64,000 bases of DNA. Source: Lachnospira sp. UBA4346. GTDB lineage: Bacteria > Bacillota > Clostridia > Lachnospirales > Lachnospiraceae. The translations under genes were made by a program, and so were the position numbers. The notes under the pieces were generated by a model that worked only from the letters and a program-made list of their open reading frames with translations, did no database searches and was not told the origin of the DNA. The stretch is taken from NCBI GenBank assembly GCA_002394205.1, contig DGTC01000055.1, positions 1 to 64,000 of the forward strand, given 5' to 3'. Below are positions 43,959-53,779 of this stretch, piece by piece (within the stretch, counting starts at the first letter, position 1; each line of letters begins with the position of its first letter).

Positions 43959-45803
43959 TTATGATGCCTCATCAAACTGCGAATTATACAAATCTGCATA
44001 AAATCCACCTTTTGCAAGGAGTTCTTCATGATTTCCCTGCTCCACAATATCGCCATCTTTCATCACAAGAATACAATCTGCATCTTTAATTGTTGACAGT
44101 CTGTGTGCAATGATAAAACTTGTTCTGCCCTTCATCAGATTATCCATCGCCTTCTGAATCTGAATCTCTGTTCTTGTATCGACACTCGACGTTGCCTCAT
44201 CAAGAATCAATATACGGTTATCTGCTAAAATTGCTCTTGCAATCGTTAAAAGCTGCTTCTGTCCCTGTGAAACGTTACTTGCATCTTCATTTAATTCCAT
44301 CTGATATCCACCCGGAAGTGTCTCGATAAAATGATGTGCATGTGCTGCCTTTGCTGCTGCAATAACTTCTTCATCCGTTGCATCAAGTCTGCCATAACGG
44401 ATATTTTCCATAATCGTATCTTTATACAACCAGGTATCCTGCAATACCATGCCAAATGCATCCCGAAGTTCTCTTCTGTTGAAATCCTTAATATTGTGAC
44501 CGTCCACTTTAATTGCACCACTGTTTACATCATAGAAACGCATCAGAAGTTTTACCATTGTCGTCTTACCTGCACCGGTTGGTCCGACAATGGCAATTTT
44601 CTGTCCTGCCTCTACATGCGTGCTGAAGTCATTGATAATCGTCTGGTCTTCTTTATATCCAAAATGAACATGCTCGAAATCTACCACACCTTCAATATTT
44701 TCTAAATGTACCGGATGTTCTGCAAGCTGTTCTTCTTCCTCTTCTTCCAGAAATTCAAATACACGTTCTGAGGCAGCAGCCATAGACTGTACCTGTGAAA
44801 TAACCTGTGCAATCTGTGCGATTGGCTGTGTGAAATTCTTAACATACTGAATAAACGCCTGAATATCACCAATTGTAATCACACCACGCATCGCAAGAAG
44901 TCCACCGGAAATCGCAACACCTGCATATCCTAAGTTTCCGACAAATGTCATAATCGGCATCATCATTCCTGAGAAAAACTGTGACTTCCACGCAGAATCA
45001 TACAACGTATCATTTGTTTCATGAAAACGGTTAATCATTGTCTGCTCTTTATTAAACGATTTTACAACCAGATGTCCACCATAATTTTCTTCAATCTGTC
45101 CATTAATATGTCCTAAATATTCCTGCTGTGTCTTGAAATATTTCTGTGATTTCTTTACAACAAAGGAAATCAGTCCCATGGAAACCGGAAGAATAATAAT
45201 CGCAATCAATGTCATAAGCGGTGAAATGCTAAGCATCATAATAAGGACACCTATCATCGTAGCAACTGCCGTAATAATTGTTGTAATACTCTGATTCAAT
45301 CCTGTTCCTAATGTATCAATATCATTTGTAATTCTTGATAAAACTTCACCATACGTACGGCTCTCAAAATATTTCATCGGCATACGGTTAATCTTTTCAG
45401 AAATTTCCTTACGCAAACGGTAACATACCTTCTGTGTAATACCGGTCATAATCCAGCCCTGTATAAAGCTAAATACCGCTCCTACGGCATATAAACCAAG
45501 TACCAGCAGGAGAATATTGCGAATATAATCAAAATCCATTCCACCGGTTCCCTGAATTTTACGCATCAGACCCTCGGAAAGTGCTGTGGTTGCCTTTCCT
45601 AAAATCTTAGGTCCAATGACATTAAAAACGGTAGATGCTGCCGCAAATATCATTACAACAAGAATGGCAAATTTATAATTGCCGATATATGCCAGAATCT
45701 TTTTAATCGCATTCTTTAAATCTTTCGGTTTCTCGCCGGTTCCCATACGTCCGCCATGTCCCATAGGTCCTCTGCCTCTATGTGTTTTTGTCTGCTCTGC
45801 CAT
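43959..45803 (-). CDS. ABC multidrug-type exporter subunit, consensus ATPase site
   Basis: 614 residues: Gly/Arg-rich N-terminal tail, six membrane helices (about 38-330), NBD with Walker A GPTGAGKTT, signature VSQGQKQL, Walker B ILILDEATSSVD (catalytic Glu present) and H-loop IIAHRLST. It follows the 778-residue partner by two bases and is translationally coupled. AAAGGAGGA precedes the ATG. With its partner and the MarR gene it forms the common three-gene drug-export operon of Firmicutes. Confidence 0.93.
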   Translation of the reverse strand: MAEQTKTHRGRGPMGHGGRMGTGEKPKDLKNAIKKILAYIGNYKFAILVVMIFAAASTVFNVIGPKILGKATTALSEGLMRKIQGTGGMDFDYIRNILLLVLGLYAVGAVFSFIQGWIMTGITQKVCYRLRKEISEKINRMPMKYFESRTYGEVLSRITNDIDTLGTGLNQSITTIITAVATMIGVLIMMLSISPLMTLIAIIILPVSMGLISFVVKKSQKYFKTQQEYLGHINGQIEENYGGHLVVKSFNKEQTMINRFHETNDTLYDSAWKSQFFSGMMMPIMTFVGNLGYAGVAISGGLLAMRGVITIGDIQAFIQYVKNFTQPIAQIAQVISQVQSMAAASERVFEFLEEEEEEQLAEHPVHLENIEGVVDFEHVHFGYKEDQTIINDFSTHVEAGQKIAIVGPTGAGKTTMVKLLMRFYDVNSGAIKVDGHNIKDFNRRELRDAFGMVLQDTWLYKDTIMENIRYGRLDATDEEVIAAAKAAHAHHFIETLPGGYQMELNEDASNVSQGQKQLLTIARAILADNRILILDEATSSVDTRTEIQIQKAMDNLMKGRTSFIIAHRLSTIKDADCILVMKDGDIVEQGNHEELLAKGGFYADLYNSQFDEAS

Positions 45804-45805
45804 GA

Positions 45806-48142
45806 TTACTCCTCCTTTCCTGATGCATTTTCATCTGTAATTCCAAGTTCTTTTTCTGATAACTGAGATGTCGCAATCTGCTGGTATACTTCACATGATT
45901 TCAACAATTCCTCATGTGTACCCTTTCCAACAATTCTGCCATCATCCATAACTAAAATCTGGTCTGCATGAAGAATCGTACTAATTCGCTGTGCAACAAT
46001 AATAACTGTACGGTCCTTTACCTTTGGTTCTAACGCCTTTCGAAGTGCTGCATCCGTCTTTAAATCCAACGCCGAGAAACTGTCATCAAAGATATATATC
46101 TTTGGATCTTTTGCAATTGCACGCGCAATTGATAAACGCTGTTTCTGACCACCTGAAACATTTGAACCGCCCTGTGCTATCGGTGATTCATATCTTGCCT
46201 GTTTACTCTCAATAAATTCTGTTGCCTGTGCGATGTCTGCTGCTTCTTCAATCTGTGCATCTGTCGCATCTTCTTTTCCAAAACGCAGGTTTGATGCAAT
46301 ATCTCCAGAGAAAAGAATTCCTTTCTGTGGAACATATCCTAATAATTCTCTTAAACTTTCCATAGAAATATTACGAATGTCCTCTCCGTCTAATGTAATC
46401 TGACCATTTGTAACATCATATAATCTAGGAATTAAATTCACAACTGTCGATTTACCACATCCGGTACTACCGATAATCGCTGTTGTCTTTCCTGGCTCAG
46501 CCACAAAATCAATATCTGTCAATGCATTTTCAACAGCTCCCGGATATGCAAAGTCTACATGGTGAAATGCTAATACTCCCTGCGTTGTGTGAATATCCTT
46601 TGCCTGTTTGCTGTCATTTACGGTAATCTCTGTCTTTAATACCTCATCAATTCGCTCTGCTGCAACCGCCGCTCTTGGAAGCATAATTGACATCATTGTC
46701 AGCATCAAAAATGACATAACAATCTGCATTGTATACGTAATAAACGCGGTCATCGCTCCGACCTGTAAACTGCCTTCGTCAATCTTATTCGTTGATACCC
46801 ATACAATCAAAACGGAAATACCATACATAATCATTGTCATGGAAGGCATCATAAATGTCATAACACGGTTGGTAAATAATGTCGTCTTTGTAAGACGTTT
46901 GTTTGCTTCATCAAATCGCTGTTCTTCCTTGTCTTCCCTGCCAAATGCACGAATAACGGAAAGACCGGTAAGAATCTCTCTGGATACCAAATTGACCGCA
47001 TCGACCAATTTCTGCATCAGCTTAAACTTCGGCATTGCAATGACCATCAGAAGCATAACCAATGCTAATATAACAAGTACGGCAAGACCGATAATCCACT
47101 CCATTCCGGCTCCTGTCTGAAATACTCTGATAACGCCGCCGATACCAAGAATCGGTGCGTACAGAATCATTCGAAGTGTTAAAACAATCACAAGCTGAAT
47201 CTGCTGCACATCATTGGTTGTTCTGGTAATTAAAGATGCCGTTGAGAATTTATCCATTTCTGCATTAGAGAACTTCATAACCTTTTCATAGACTGCACCA
47301 CGCAAATCCCTACCGATACCGGCACCGACCTTCGATGCCACGAATCCGACCATTACCGTTGCAAATGCCATTGCAAGTGCCATAACAACCATACGGAATC
47401 CTGCATACCACATATAAGATGTCTGTAACCGGTCCATGTCTACTCCGGCTCTCTCATCCATATCCAGCGCATATGCAATCGCCATAGATTTCACCATGGA
47501 TTCTCCCATACTCTCAAACTGTGTCTCAATCTGATTGCGCATCGTAATAATATCTTCCTGCTTCATTCTTCCTGAATCAATCATTCCCTGAAGAATTTTT
47601 CTCATATCAATATACGTATTTTCTACGAGTTCACCGTTATCATTTTCCTGCTCTTTGGTAAATGTCGGAATCGACATTCCCATCATCTGTCCGAGCTGTT
47701 CAAGGGACATTGTATCTAACATTGATGCATCAAATCCCGGCTGATTTGCAAACTGCCCTGCAATCTGTGCTTTGAACTGTGTTTCTGTCACTGCAGACAT
47801 CTGATGATTTAATACCATTGCAATCGCAAATGTATCATCAAGTTCGTCTAATTTCTTATTCTTTTTCTCTTGTAGGACATACACATCCTGTTCCTGTGCA
47901 TAAACTTCATCAAACTGTCCTACTTCTTCCTCTGTCATAAATAATTTTGCAAGCTCATATTCTTCACTCGTAATCTTCTCTGGAAGAACATGTTCTACAC
48001 CACCATTCTGGATTCCTGTATCAATGATTTTTGAGGTATACTGCGGCAATGATAAATCACAATATGCCTGTAGAAATAAGAAAATCATAATGATACACAC
48101 CGATTTCCAATATGGTGCAACACTTTTTAACATTCTACCCAT
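45806..48142 (-). CDS. ABC exporter subunit with degenerate Walker B and large extracytoplasmic insertion
   Basis: 778 residues. TM1 (about 12-30) is followed by an insertion of about 200 residues (about 35-235), rich in Glu, Gln, Asp and Met, before the other membrane helices. The NBD has Walker A GSTGCGKST, signature VSGGQKQR, Walker B IYIFDDSFSALD (Asp for the catalytic Glu) and IVAQRIST (Gln for the H-loop His). These mark it as the degenerate-site partner. The insertion, between the first two helices, would lie outside the cell and is a feature of a clostridial subgroup; its function is unknown. It follows MarR by 67 bases. Confidence 0.93.
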   Translation of the reverse strand: MGRMLKSVAPYWKSVCIIMIFLFLQAYCDLSLPQYTSKIIDTGIQNGGVEHVLPEKITSEEYELAKLFMTEEEVGQFDEVYAQEQDVYVLQEKKNKKLDELDDTFAIAMVLNHQMSAVTETQFKAQIAGQFANQPGFDASMLDTMSLEQLGQMMGMSIPTFTKEQENDNGELVENTYIDMRKILQGMIDSGRMKQEDIITMRNQIETQFESMGESMVKSMAIAYALDMDERAGVDMDRLQTSYMWYAGFRMVVMALAMAFATVMVGFVASKVGAGIGRDLRGAVYEKVMKFSNAEMDKFSTASLITRTTNDVQQIQLVIVLTLRMILYAPILGIGGVIRVFQTGAGMEWIIGLAVLVILALVMLLMVIAMPKFKLMQKLVDAVNLVSREILTGLSVIRAFGREDKEEQRFDEANKRLTKTTLFTNRVMTFMMPSMTMIMYGISVLIVWVSTNKIDEGSLQVGAMTAFITYTMQIVMSFLMLTMMSIMLPRAAVAAERIDEVLKTEITVNDSKQAKDIHTTQGVLAFHHVDFAYPGAVENALTDIDFVAEPGKTTAIIGSTGCGKSTVVNLIPRLYDVTNGQITLDGEDIRNISMESLRELLGYVPQKGILFSGDIASNLRFGKEDATDAQIEEAADIAQATEFIESKQARYESPIAQGGSNVSGGQKQRLSIARAIAKDPKIYIFDDSFSALDLKTDAALRKALEPKVKDRTVIIVAQRISTILHADQILVMDDGRIVGKGTHEELLKSCEVYQQIATSQLSEKELGITDENASGKEE

Positions 48143-48209
48143 AATACATTCCTTTCTTTTTTGTGTTTGTTTCTTTTTACTTTTTCATTTTCGGCTGTTT
48201 CCTGCATAT

Positions 48210-48665
48210 TTATGTTCTTCTTTTGTCTAGTTCCTGTTTCGCAATTTCATACAATTCATCTAGGAAATCACCAATACGAATGAGTTCTTCTTCGTCTACC
48301 TGTGCAAATACTGCATCTGTATACTCCCAGATAATATTTTCCCATTCCTGCAGCTGTTGTTCTCCCTGCGGCGTTAATGTTACATAAGTCTCACGGCGAT
48401 CCTGTACATTTACCGTCCGCTCAATCCAGCCCTTTGCTTCCAGTGCTTTCAGACTTCTTGATACTGCCGTTGTATTTACGTGCATCCGTTCTGAAATCAT
48501 TGATACCTTTACATTCGTAGGTATGTTCCCGCTATTTGAAGCGCATCCACGAATACTTTTTAATGTCACATATTCTGAATGACTAACCGGCAATAATGTT
48601 GAACTGATTTTCAGCTTATGAAACTTCATTGCAGTCTGAAAAATCTTTTCATACTGACGCTCCAT
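48210..48665 (-). CDS. MarR-family regulator of the ABC exporter operon
   Basis: 151 residues with a winged helix-turn-helix: LPVSHSEYVTLKSIRGC, ISERMHVNTTAVSRSLKALE, GWIERTVNVQDRRETYVTLT, and flanking dimerisation helices. The DRR wing and TPQGEQ are typical. It lies at the head of the exporter operon and probably represses it together with itself through the inverted repeat at 48685-48714. AGGAGG precedes the ATG. Confidence 0.93.
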   Translation of the reverse strand: MERQYEKIFQTAMKFHKLKISSTLLPVSHSEYVTLKSIRGCASNSGNIPTNVKVSMISERMHVNTTAVSRSLKALEAKGWIERTVNVQDRRETYVTLTPQGEQQLQEWENIIWEYTDAVFAQVDEEELIRIGDFLDELYEIAKQELDKRRT

Positions 48666-48684
48666 ACATTCCTCCTAAAATTAC

Positions 48685-48714
48685 TTAACAATGTTATCTA
48701 TTTCGTGTTGTTAA
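48685..48714. promoter_or_regulatory. Candidate MarR operator
   Basis: TTAACAA (48685-48691) and TTGTTAA (48708-48714) form an inverted repeat with a 16-base spacer about 20 bases upstream of marR. The left arm also forms AACAATGTT, a common MarR half-site. The proposal rests on symmetry and position. Confidence 0.45.
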
Positions 48715-48825
48715 ATATTATCACTATATTTTAATTTTGTAAATAAAATAATTATAAAATTTTGTTTCCATTTTAATTTTGCGCAATTTATTTATCCAAT
48801 TAAGATTTCAAATTGCTCAAAAAAA

Positions 48826-48853
48826 GAGCATTTTCCATTCTTAGAAAATGCTC
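48826..48853 (-). terminator. Terminator after the fourth chemoreceptor
   Basis: GAGCATTTTC (48826-48835) pairs with GAAAATGCTC (48844-48853) and is followed on the minus strand by TTTTTTT. The chemoreceptor stop is at 48878. Confidence 0.88.
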
Positions 48854-48877
48854 CTGTCTGTCTCATATTTAAATTAT

Positions 48878-50335
48878 TTAATCCTGCTTTAACTGAGATG
48901 CTACCTGCTTCATATCTTCCATTAAATCACTCATCTTCTGCATTTCATCTACTGCATTATTCGATAATTGCAAACCGGTTGATGAACTTGCTGCAATCTC
49001 TTCGCTGACGCCAGACAACTGATCAATATTAGACGCAATCATATCTGTACTGTCGATAATATTTCCAATCTCTGACTCTACGTTTCGAATGACACCCGTC
49101 AACTCAGATACTGCCTCTGCAATATTATGGAACTTCTTCTGACTCGTATGAATCAGTTCATTCTGCTTATCAATTGATACCATCGTTTCCTCAACATTAG
49201 AACTTGCATCATTGGCATATTCTGTTAATTCTTTGATAATATCTGTAATCTGATTACTCGCATTCTGTGTTTCTTCTGAAAGCGTACGAATCTGTTCCGC
49301 AACAACTGCAAATCCTCTTCCTGCTTCACCTGCTCTCGCTGCTTCAATAGAAGCATTTAACGCTAACAGATTCGTCTGTGAAGAAATTGAGAAAATAGTC
49401 TCCATAATTTCACTGACATCTTTTACCTTTTCGCTAAGCTGCTGTGTACTCTGTACCGTAACCGTGCTGTTTTCTTTGACTTTGTCAGCCTGATACAGTA
49501 AATCGTCGGCAACTTTGACACCTTCCGTAACATTTTCTGTTGTCTTTCCTGCTGTCTCAATCATCTGCTGTGTTTCCTGTGATACAGAATTTATTAATTC
49601 TTTGATTTCACTACATTTTACAGCCTGTTCCTGAACAGATTCTGCAGTTGTTTCTGTACTGGCTGCAATATCTTCCATTGCTGTATTACTATTATCTATC
49701 GAAGCCGACAATACATTCATTGAGCCTGAAACAGTCGTAATATTTCCTAACAGTTTTTCAGCAACATACTGCATCTTATCAGCGTCTTTTTTCATCTGTT
49801 CTGCATTGGAACGAATTGCATCATATTGTTCTGTATGAAATGCCTGTAATAATGCAACAACCATTCCGGAAGCTACAATACAGATAAGTACAATTGCAAT
49901 TTCAAGTCCTAAATCCTCTGCAGCAATAGAGCCGTCTGCCATATGTCTCACAATATTAATTGTATTTGCAACAACAACAATCACATTTCCAAATGCCATC
50001 ATTCTCTTGCTCAGATAAAGCATTGCCGCAATAATCATTGGAAAAGCCATCACATAAATCTGTGGCTGGTGCTGCATCAGCATCTCTGCCACGTAAACAA
50101 CCGTTCCGACAATAACCATAAATACACCGCTCTTACGTTCATATCTGCCTTTTGTAAACAGACACAATAATGCAATTGCAGACGCTACGATAATGACTCC
50201 CTGTAAAATAATACGCAACTGTGATGTCTCATGTCCTGCAATGTCTGCTATGAGACTAATCATAGATACCACCATAACCAGCATCATAATCATAAAGGTT
50301 GCCCGATTGGCTCTGCCATATTGTTCTTTTGTCAT
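48878..50335 (-). CDS. Chemoreceptor with six-helix membrane input domain
   Basis: 485 residues. The N-terminal about 180 residues comprise six hydrophobic helices (FMIMMLVMVVSMISLI; IILQGVIIVASAIALLCLF; VFMVIVGTVVYVAEML; IYVMAFPMIIAAMLYL; AFGNVIVVVANTINIV; IAIVLICIVASGMVVALL), so sensing is membrane-embedded. The signalling tip is SSQTNLLALNASIEAARAGE, then AGRGFAVVAEQIRTL. No HAMP domain is seen. It differs clearly from the tandem pair at 31-34 kb. It is monocistronic between two terminators or promoter regions. GGGAGG precedes the ATG. Confidence 0.93.
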   Translation of the reverse strand: MTKEQYGRANRATFMIMMLVMVVSMISLIADIAGHETSQLRIILQGVIIVASAIALLCLFTKGRYERKSGVFMVIVGTVVYVAEMLMQHQPQIYVMAFPMIIAAMLYLSKRMMAFGNVIVVVANTINIVRHMADGSIAAEDLGLEIAIVLICIVASGMVVALLQAFHTEQYDAIRSNAEQMKKDADKMQYVAEKLLGNITTVSGSMNVLSASIDNSNTAMEDIAASTETTAESVQEQAVKCSEIKELINSVSQETQQMIETAGKTTENVTEGVKVADDLLYQADKVKENSTVTVQSTQQLSEKVKDVSEIMETIFSISSQTNLLALNASIEAARAGEAGRGFAVVAEQIRTLSEETQNASNQITDIIKELTEYANDASSNVEETMVSIDKQNELIHTSQKKFHNIAEAVSELTGVIRNVESEIGNIIDSTDMIASNIDQLSGVSEEIAASSSTGLQLSNNAVDEMQKMSDLMEDMKQVASQLKQD

Positions 50336-50554
50336 AAAATGTTTCCTCCCATAAGAAATGTACCTTCGATATAACGATATTATTTTCTATCAAATAAACA
50401 CGTTGTATAATCTTTTGCGCATAAATCTGCACATACCATTCTTTAATGCTAAATTTTTTATAAAGAATATAAAATATTTCTTTATATATACATTTCTTAC
50501 TTTAACACGTCGAAACAAATTGTCAATAAAATATCGTGAATTATTCCTCATTTT

Positions 50555-51556
50555 TTAATTTTGTACAATTTTATACAGTTTCCGTTTTAGTTCCTGTTTT
50601 ACTGTATCTGTTGTAAATGCGGCATCTATTCCGTTTTCTATTAAAAGTGCCACCTGCCTGTCCGTCAAATGATACTGTCCACACATTGCTTCATATTCCT
50701 TACGCAGGCTGGTTCTACAAATGGCAGCATCATCCGTGCATAATGTAACACGTACCCCTTGTTCTAAAAACTGCATGATCGGATACACTTGTGAGCGTTC
50801 CACTGCATGCGTAAGGAGATTACTTGTCGGACATAATTCCAGACATGTCTGCTTCTTTTTTAACTGCTCAAGAATCTGTCCATCTGATATACAGCGGACA
50901 CCATGACCGATACGTGCCGCCCCAAATGCAAGGGCATATGCCACACTGTCAGCTCCGGCAGCCTCGCCTGCATGAATTGTGAATGGAATCTTGTGCTTTC
51001 GTGCTTCTGCAAATACGTCTTTGTAATCCTTTGTCGGATACAATGCTTCTGCACCTGCCAAATCAACTGCAACAACACCGCCCGTATCTGTCAGGTACTT
51101 TTTTGCCAAACGTATGGTTTCTAAATTTTCCTGCTTATTATCTGCACCGCGCATACAACATAAGATCAGATTCAACGGTATCGGACTCCTTTGTACGCCT
51201 TTTAACGCTGCACAAATGGCATCTTCCTGCGTCATCTTTTTCTGCGTATGCAATTGTGGTGCAAACCGAAGTTCCGCATACATTACCTGCTCTTTTTGCA
51301 ATTGTTCTGCAACCAAAAGGACAGCCAGTTCCATCGCTTCCGGTGTCTGTAACAGAGAAACGGGAAGTTTAAAGCAATCCAAAAATTCGTTTAAACTTTC
51401 ACAATCTTCTGATACAGACAACTGCCGTTCTAATGGAACACACGCATCAATCTCTATATGCTGTATCTGTGCCAAATTTTTCGCAATATCCGGAGTGATT
51501 GCACCATCCAGATGCAAATGTAATTCTACCAACGGCAACATTTCCAAGTTATACAT
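50555..51556 (-). CDS. add: Adenosine deaminase
   Basis: 333 residues from ATG 51556 (AAGGAGG eight bases upstream). This zinc enzyme of the amidohydrolase superfamily deaminates adenosine to inosine in purine salvage. The metal and catalytic residues are present: ELHLHLDGA (two His), FTIHAGEAAG (His and catalytic Glu), ARIGHGVR (His) and LCTDDAAI (Asp pair). The final motif has Ala-Ala where most homologues have Pro-x, a small variation. Adenine deaminase or a related deaminase is less likely given the HAGE and GHG context. Confidence 0.93.
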   Translation of the reverse strand: MYNLEMLPLVELHLHLDGAITPDIAKNLAQIQHIEIDACVPLERQLSVSEDCESLNEFLDCFKLPVSLLQTPEAMELAVLLVAEQLQKEQVMYAELRFAPQLHTQKKMTQEDAICAALKGVQRSPIPLNLILCCMRGADNKQENLETIRLAKKYLTDTGGVVAVDLAGAEALYPTKDYKDVFAEARKHKIPFTIHAGEAAGADSVAYALAFGAARIGHGVRCISDGQILEQLKKKQTCLELCPTSNLLTHAVERSQVYPIMQFLEQGVRVTLCTDDAAICRTSLRKEYEAMCGQYHLTDRQVALLIENGIDAAFTTDTVKQELKRKLYKIVQN

Positions 51557-51629
51557 AATCGCAGCCTCCTTTTCATTTTTCACAAGTACAGAAAAAGGCT
51601 GTCGACAGAAAATTCTAACATATCACATA

Positions 51630-51983
51630 TCAGCTATTTTTCTCTTTATCCATCATATATCGAAGATAATCCATCCGCTCTAATTGCTTCTCTTTCATAT
51701 GAATCTCATCTAATGTATGATTTCGCTTCTGCTGAATCATTTTCATTCGCTGTTCTACCGTATCTGAATCCTGTGTAAACAGTCTCATATACTGTTCTGT
51801 TTCCTGTGAATCAAATCCAATATCATGTAGTGTCATAATCAGACTCAAACGCTCAATATCCGTATCATCGTATTTCCAATCCTGCATGACCTTCTTTACT
51901 TCGCCACACAATCCCCAGCTTTCATATAATTTTAAAATTTCTTTTGGAATTTGATATTTTACACACACTTCATCAATTGTCAT
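51630..51983 (-). CDS. MerR-family regulator
   Basis: 117 residues. The N-terminal winged helix shows TIDEVCVKYQIPKEILKLYE, SWGL and YDDTDIERLSLIMTLHDIGF, the MerR DNA-binding region with somewhat diverged sequence. A coiled-coil helix (about 75-115, EQRMKMIQQKRNHTLDEIH) mediates dimerisation. The effector region is short and lacks Cys, so no metal ligand is evident. It lies between the LysR gene and add; targets are not clear. Confidence 0.8.
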   Translation of the reverse strand: MTIDEVCVKYQIPKEILKLYESWGLCGEVKKVMQDWKYDDTDIERLSLIMTLHDIGFDSQETEQYMRLFTQDSDTVEQRMKMIQQKRNHTLDEIHMKEKQLERMDYLRYMMDKEKNS

Positions 51984-52114
51984 AAGATACTCACTTTCTG
52001 TATACTATTTTCAAGAAACAAACTACATTCGCAACCTTTTCCTAATGTTCGTTGCTTATTCTATGTTTATCTGTTTGCTCTATCATATCTTGTATCCAGA
52101 AAATCGTCTAATAC

Positions 52115-53005
52115 TTAGTTTTTATCTGCTGTTATGCTTTCTACGTATTTCTCAAGTGCCTCCATAAATTTTACAATCGCTGCGGTATGTATCTGCCCTT
52201 TTTTCCATACAAATACAAGTCCAGACTCCATCTTTTCCTTAAATGGCACAAACACAATCCCATCTACGTTCATATCGAGCTTTATTCCAAATACATCACC
52301 CATACCATTTTTTGCCAATTGCAAGGCATTATAAAGAAGATTAAACGTAACTGCAACATTAACTTTATCTCTGCTGCTTCCCAACCAGCGATCTGTTTGT
52401 TCTTTCACACGTGGTCTGCTCGGTATTAGAATCGTTCTTCCTTCCATATCCTTCGGTACAAGTGTCTTTTTGTCTGCAATAGACGAATCCCGCCTTGTAT
52501 ACACACCTGTTTGTTCTATATATGGTAATTTCAAAAACTCATATTTGGAAATATCCACCGGCTCTAACAATACTCCAAAATCAAGAATACCACTCTCAAT
52601 TCGCTCCTTAATATCATCAGAATGTCCACTAAACATTTTGAACTGCACCAACGGATACTGCTTTTGAAATTCCGCCATTACCTTCGCCAAAATATCTATG
52701 GTAAAATATTCCCCACATCCAATCGCAATCTCTCCTGCGATTTGTTCATCCTTCTGTGCAAAAATATTTTTGGTCTTTTCTGCCAAATCTACAATTTCCT
52801 GTGCTTTGTTTCGAAGAATCATTCCTTCCTCAGTCAGAAAAATATTATGATTGCTTCTTCGAAACAGCGAAACGCCAAGTTCTTCCTCTAACTGAATCAA
52901 CTGTCTCGAAAGCGTTGGCTGTGTAATATGCAACAACTGTGCCGCTCTTGTTATATTCTCTTCTCTGGCTGCCATCAGAAAATAATTTAATACACGTATC
53001 TCCAT
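52115..53005 (-). CDS. LysR-family regulator
   Basis: 296 residues: N-terminal HTH (MEIRVLNYFLMAAREENITR, AAQLLHITQPTLSRQLIQLE, EELGVSLFRR) and a periplasmic-binding-protein-like effector domain (about 90-296). AAGGGGAA precedes the ATG. No divergent target gene is adjacent; the next gene upstream (PqqD-like) is in the same direction. Effector unknown. Confidence 0.93.
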   Translation of the reverse strand: MEIRVLNYFLMAAREENITRAAQLLHITQPTLSRQLIQLEEELGVSLFRRSNHNIFLTEEGMILRNKAQEIVDLAEKTKNIFAQKDEQIAGEIAIGCGEYFTIDILAKVMAEFQKQYPLVQFKMFSGHSDDIKERIESGILDFGVLLEPVDISKYEFLKLPYIEQTGVYTRRDSSIADKKTLVPKDMEGRTILIPSRPRVKEQTDRWLGSSRDKVNVAVTFNLLYNALQLAKNGMGDVFGIKLDMNVDGIVFVPFKEKMESGLVFVWKKGQIHTAAIVKFMEALEKYVESITADKN

Positions 53006-53096
53006 ATCTTTCCCCTTTGTTCATCCAATCTACAAAATCACTTCTAATACTCTAAAATAACAACCCCTGTCACTTCTTTAAATATCTTTCTAACTT

Positions 53097-53492
53097 CTAC
53101 TTCATCCAGTCTACAAAACCATAACTGCTCATAATCTGAAAGAATTTTGCCAATCGTTCATACAATGGATGCGCTTCTTCTCCAAATTCAGCTTCTACAT
53201 CTTTTCCCAATGCCAAAATGTCTTTCTTCCCATCAATCAATGGCCATACAAAACTTCCGAATTTATCAAAATGAACGTAACTAATCTTTGGCTTATGAAA
53301 CAACTTCTGTGCAATTCGATTAAATATGCCCTTATTCTCATAACTGATTGTTACAATTCCGTTATCATCCTTTGTCCATGAAATATGTTCTGGCTTCTTC
53401 GGAATCTTTTCTAAATAATTTGTTTCTTTTTTTACATGTTTCGTTGTTTTTTTACTCATTGTTTCTCTTTTCATTTCTTTTTTATTTCCCAT
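53097..53492 (-). CDS. PqqD-family (RRE-like) peptide-binding protein
   Basis: 131 residues. A basic N-terminal tail of about 25 residues precedes a PqqD-like domain: YLEKIPKKPEHISW, IVTISYENKGIFNRIAQKLF, KPKISYVHFDKFGSFVWPLI, DGKKDILALG and PLYERLAKFFQIMSSYGFVD. PqqD domains bind leader peptides of ribosomally made peptides in other systems. Here no radical SAM, YcaO or precursor gene is adjacent, and stand-alone copies are common in Lachnospiraceae, so another role is likely. Two in-frame ATGs (53492 and 53459) are possible; neither has a strong ribosome-binding site. Confidence 0.8.
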   Translation of the reverse strand: MGNKKEMKRETMSKKTTKHVKKETNYLEKIPKKPEHISWTKDDNGIVTISYENKGIFNRIAQKLFHKPKISYVHFDKFGSFVWPLIDGKKDILALGKDVEAEFGEEAHPLYERLAKFFQIMSSYGFVDWMK

Positions 53493-53685
53493 TTTTCTTT
53501 TTCAAACTTCAAATCTGTTTTTAACAGATTATCCGTAACAATATGTTACTTATTTTATACTATATAATGACATGATATGCAAATCTTCTTTATAAGATTC
53601 TATATCAGTCCAACAGGCTATTTGTGTACATTTCATACCTTTGAAAAATGAACACACCTTTTATATCCAAATCGACATAAAGAAA

Positions 53686-53726
53686 ATGCGATGAAAAGTG
53701 AGACTATTAATCACTCTTCACCGCAT
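53686..53726 (-). terminator. Terminator after the OPT transporter gene
   Basis: ATGCGATGAAAAGTGA (53686-53701) pairs with TCACTCTTCACCGCAT (53711-53726) with G-U pairs on the minus strand, followed by TTTTCTTT. It is the only structure seen in the 287-base gap 53493-53779. Confidence 0.8.
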
Positions 53727-53779
53727 ATTCCAATCTAATTTTTAACAAACATAAACATACAATATCTAATTTTTATTCT

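Noticed and set aside
53097..53492. A RiPP biosynthetic cluster around the PqqD-like gene
   Set aside because: Neighbours are LysR, MerR and an OPT transporter; no radical SAM, YcaO, protease or precursor peptide is nearby.
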